Assembly (NCBI GenBank): GCA_017542725.1
Contig: JAFXWR010000023.1
Location: forward strand, 1 to 15,752
DNA: 15,752 nucleotides
Direction of reading: 5' to 3'
DNA from: Lachnospiraceae bacterium
GTDB lineage: Bacteria; Bacillota_A; Clostridia; Lachnospirales; Lachnospiraceae
The notes beneath the pieces are model-generated. The model had not been told where the DNA came from. It saw only the letters and a list, made by a program, of their open reading frames with translations, and ran no database searches. The translations under genes and the position numbers were made by a program. Positions 15,095 to 15,752 of the stretch are shown here, one piece after another. Every line of letters starts with the position of its first letter. The first letter of the stretch is position 1.

Positions 15095-15752
15095 GGATAT
15101 GTAGGAAGAGAAGACTTAAATACTACTAAGTTTATTAAAACGGCAGATAATAGACTTTATAAGAGTGGCGACTTAGCAAAATGGAATTATGAAGGTAATA
15201 TTGATTTCCTAGGAAGGATGGATAATCAAGTTAAGCTCCATGGGCTAAGAATAGAACTTGATGAAATATCAAATGTTATAAATAAGTATGGTGATATAAA
15301 ACAAAGTATATCAGTAGTTAAGACAAATAGCGAGGGTGAAGAATATCTTGCGGCATATTTCATAGCATCATCAAAAGTAGATATAGAAAAGTTATATGCA
15401 TTTATTAGAAAGTCACTTACTGAATATATGGTGCCTGCTATGATAATGCAACTTGATGCATTCCCTACAAATGTAAATGGCAAAGTTGATAAACATGCAC
15501 TTCCAGATGCAAGCCAAGAAGTTGTCAAGAAAGAAGTAAAGGCAGCAAGTAGTGATTTACAAAATACTATACTTGATATGTTTAAACTCGCACTCAATAG
15601 AAAAGATGTAGGAGTTGATGAAGACTTTTTCAAGCTTGGAGGAACTTCACTTTCAGCATCTAAGATTGCTATGAAGGCTATGACACTTAAACTGCCTATA
15701 ACTTATAGCGATGTATTTGATTATCCTACAGTGTTAAGCCTTGAACAATTAG
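15095..15752 (+). pseudogene. Continuation of the NRPS frame after the in-frame stop: rest of A2 and carrier domain 2 (runs off the window)
   Basis: The same frame as the upstream gene stays open for about 219 codons to the window edge. It carries the remaining adenylation motifs in order: GYVGRED completing the interrupted motif, YKSGD at 15158-15172, GRMDNQVKLHG beginning at 15212, and NGKVDK at 15476-15493 with the catalytic Lys. A carrier domain follows with GGTSL at 15638-15652, the phosphopantetheine Ser codon being 15647-15649. Preserved motifs and open frame show that the stop is recent or an artefact. The first in-frame ATG is 15218, with no properly spaced ribosome binding site, so independent translation would give only a truncated C-subdomain. 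If the TGA is a sequence error, this is simply part of the preceding gene. No thioesterase or terminal domain is seen before the edge. Confidence 0.85.

Noticed and set aside
15073..15130. Translational restart after the NRPS stop (AGGAGG at 15073-15078, ATG at 15091 overlapping TGA)
   Set aside because: The overlapping ATG, and the GTG/TTG just before it, are in other frames and reach stop codons within about a dozen codons. The AGGAGG simply encodes part of the GG-rich motif. The first in-frame ATG is far downstream at 15218.
1017..15752. Codon-use shift (more CGT arginine in the catabolic genes, almost all AGA in the signalling/NRPS genes) as evidence of horizontal transfer
   Set aside because: The difference was judged by eye and can be explained by expression level; no mobile element, tRNA gene or attachment-site repeat bounds the downstream operon within the window.

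Overview
The window comes from a low-GC Gram-positive anaerobe, most likely a Clostridia/Lachnospiraceae-type gut or oral bacterium. This is inferred from AT-rich codon use, strong AGGAGG-type ribosome binding sites, an anaerobe-style three-subunit molybdenum hydroxylase, an NCS2 permease, and a lipoprotein/STAS/SpoIIE/NRPS gene string. All genes supported here are on the + strand. I found no rRNA, tRNA, CRISPR array, transposase or phage gene, and no gene-free stretch longer than about 200 bases.

Region 1 (1-6175) looks catabolic. A metal-dependent cyclase-family amidohydrolase (119-925) ends at a clear terminator. It is followed by a tight three-gene set for a molybdenum hydroxylase of the xanthine dehydrogenase family: FAD subunit, 2x[2Fe-2S] subunit and molybdopterin subunit (1017-4690). 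Next, behind its own probable promoter and a structured leader, is a UraA-like uracil/xanthine permease (4860-6131) ending at a perfect terminator hairpin. Together they could import an N-heterocycle, hydroxylate it and open the ring. The substrate is not proven. The purine-binding glutamate of classical xanthine dehydrogenase seems to be replaced by alanine, so xanthine should not be assumed.

Region 2 (about 6189-15752, running off the window) looks like one operon behind an extended -10 promoter. Its leader is almost entirely four tandem short palindromic repeats. The genes are an unrecognised lipoprotein, a STAS anti-sigma-factor antagonist, a membrane sensor joining a Cache-like extracellular domain to a SpoIIE-type PP2C phosphatase and a C-terminal RsbW-like HATPase kinase, and a large non-ribosomal peptide synthetase. 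The spacings are 9 bases, a 1-base stop/start overlap and 12 bases. No sigma factor is in view, so the output of the partner-switching module is open; the NRPS itself or its product is the obvious candidate.

The NRPS is partly C-lobe (a half condensation domain), then A1-T1-C2-A2-T2. Its reading frame is broken by a single in-frame TGA at 15092-15094, exactly at the conserved arginine of the A2 core motif ARGY. The frame then stays open to the window end and encodes the rest of A2 and a carrier domain. This is a recent nonsense mutation, a polymorphism or a sequence error. Diverged copies of the palindromic repeat also lie upstream of the first gene (about 30-80).
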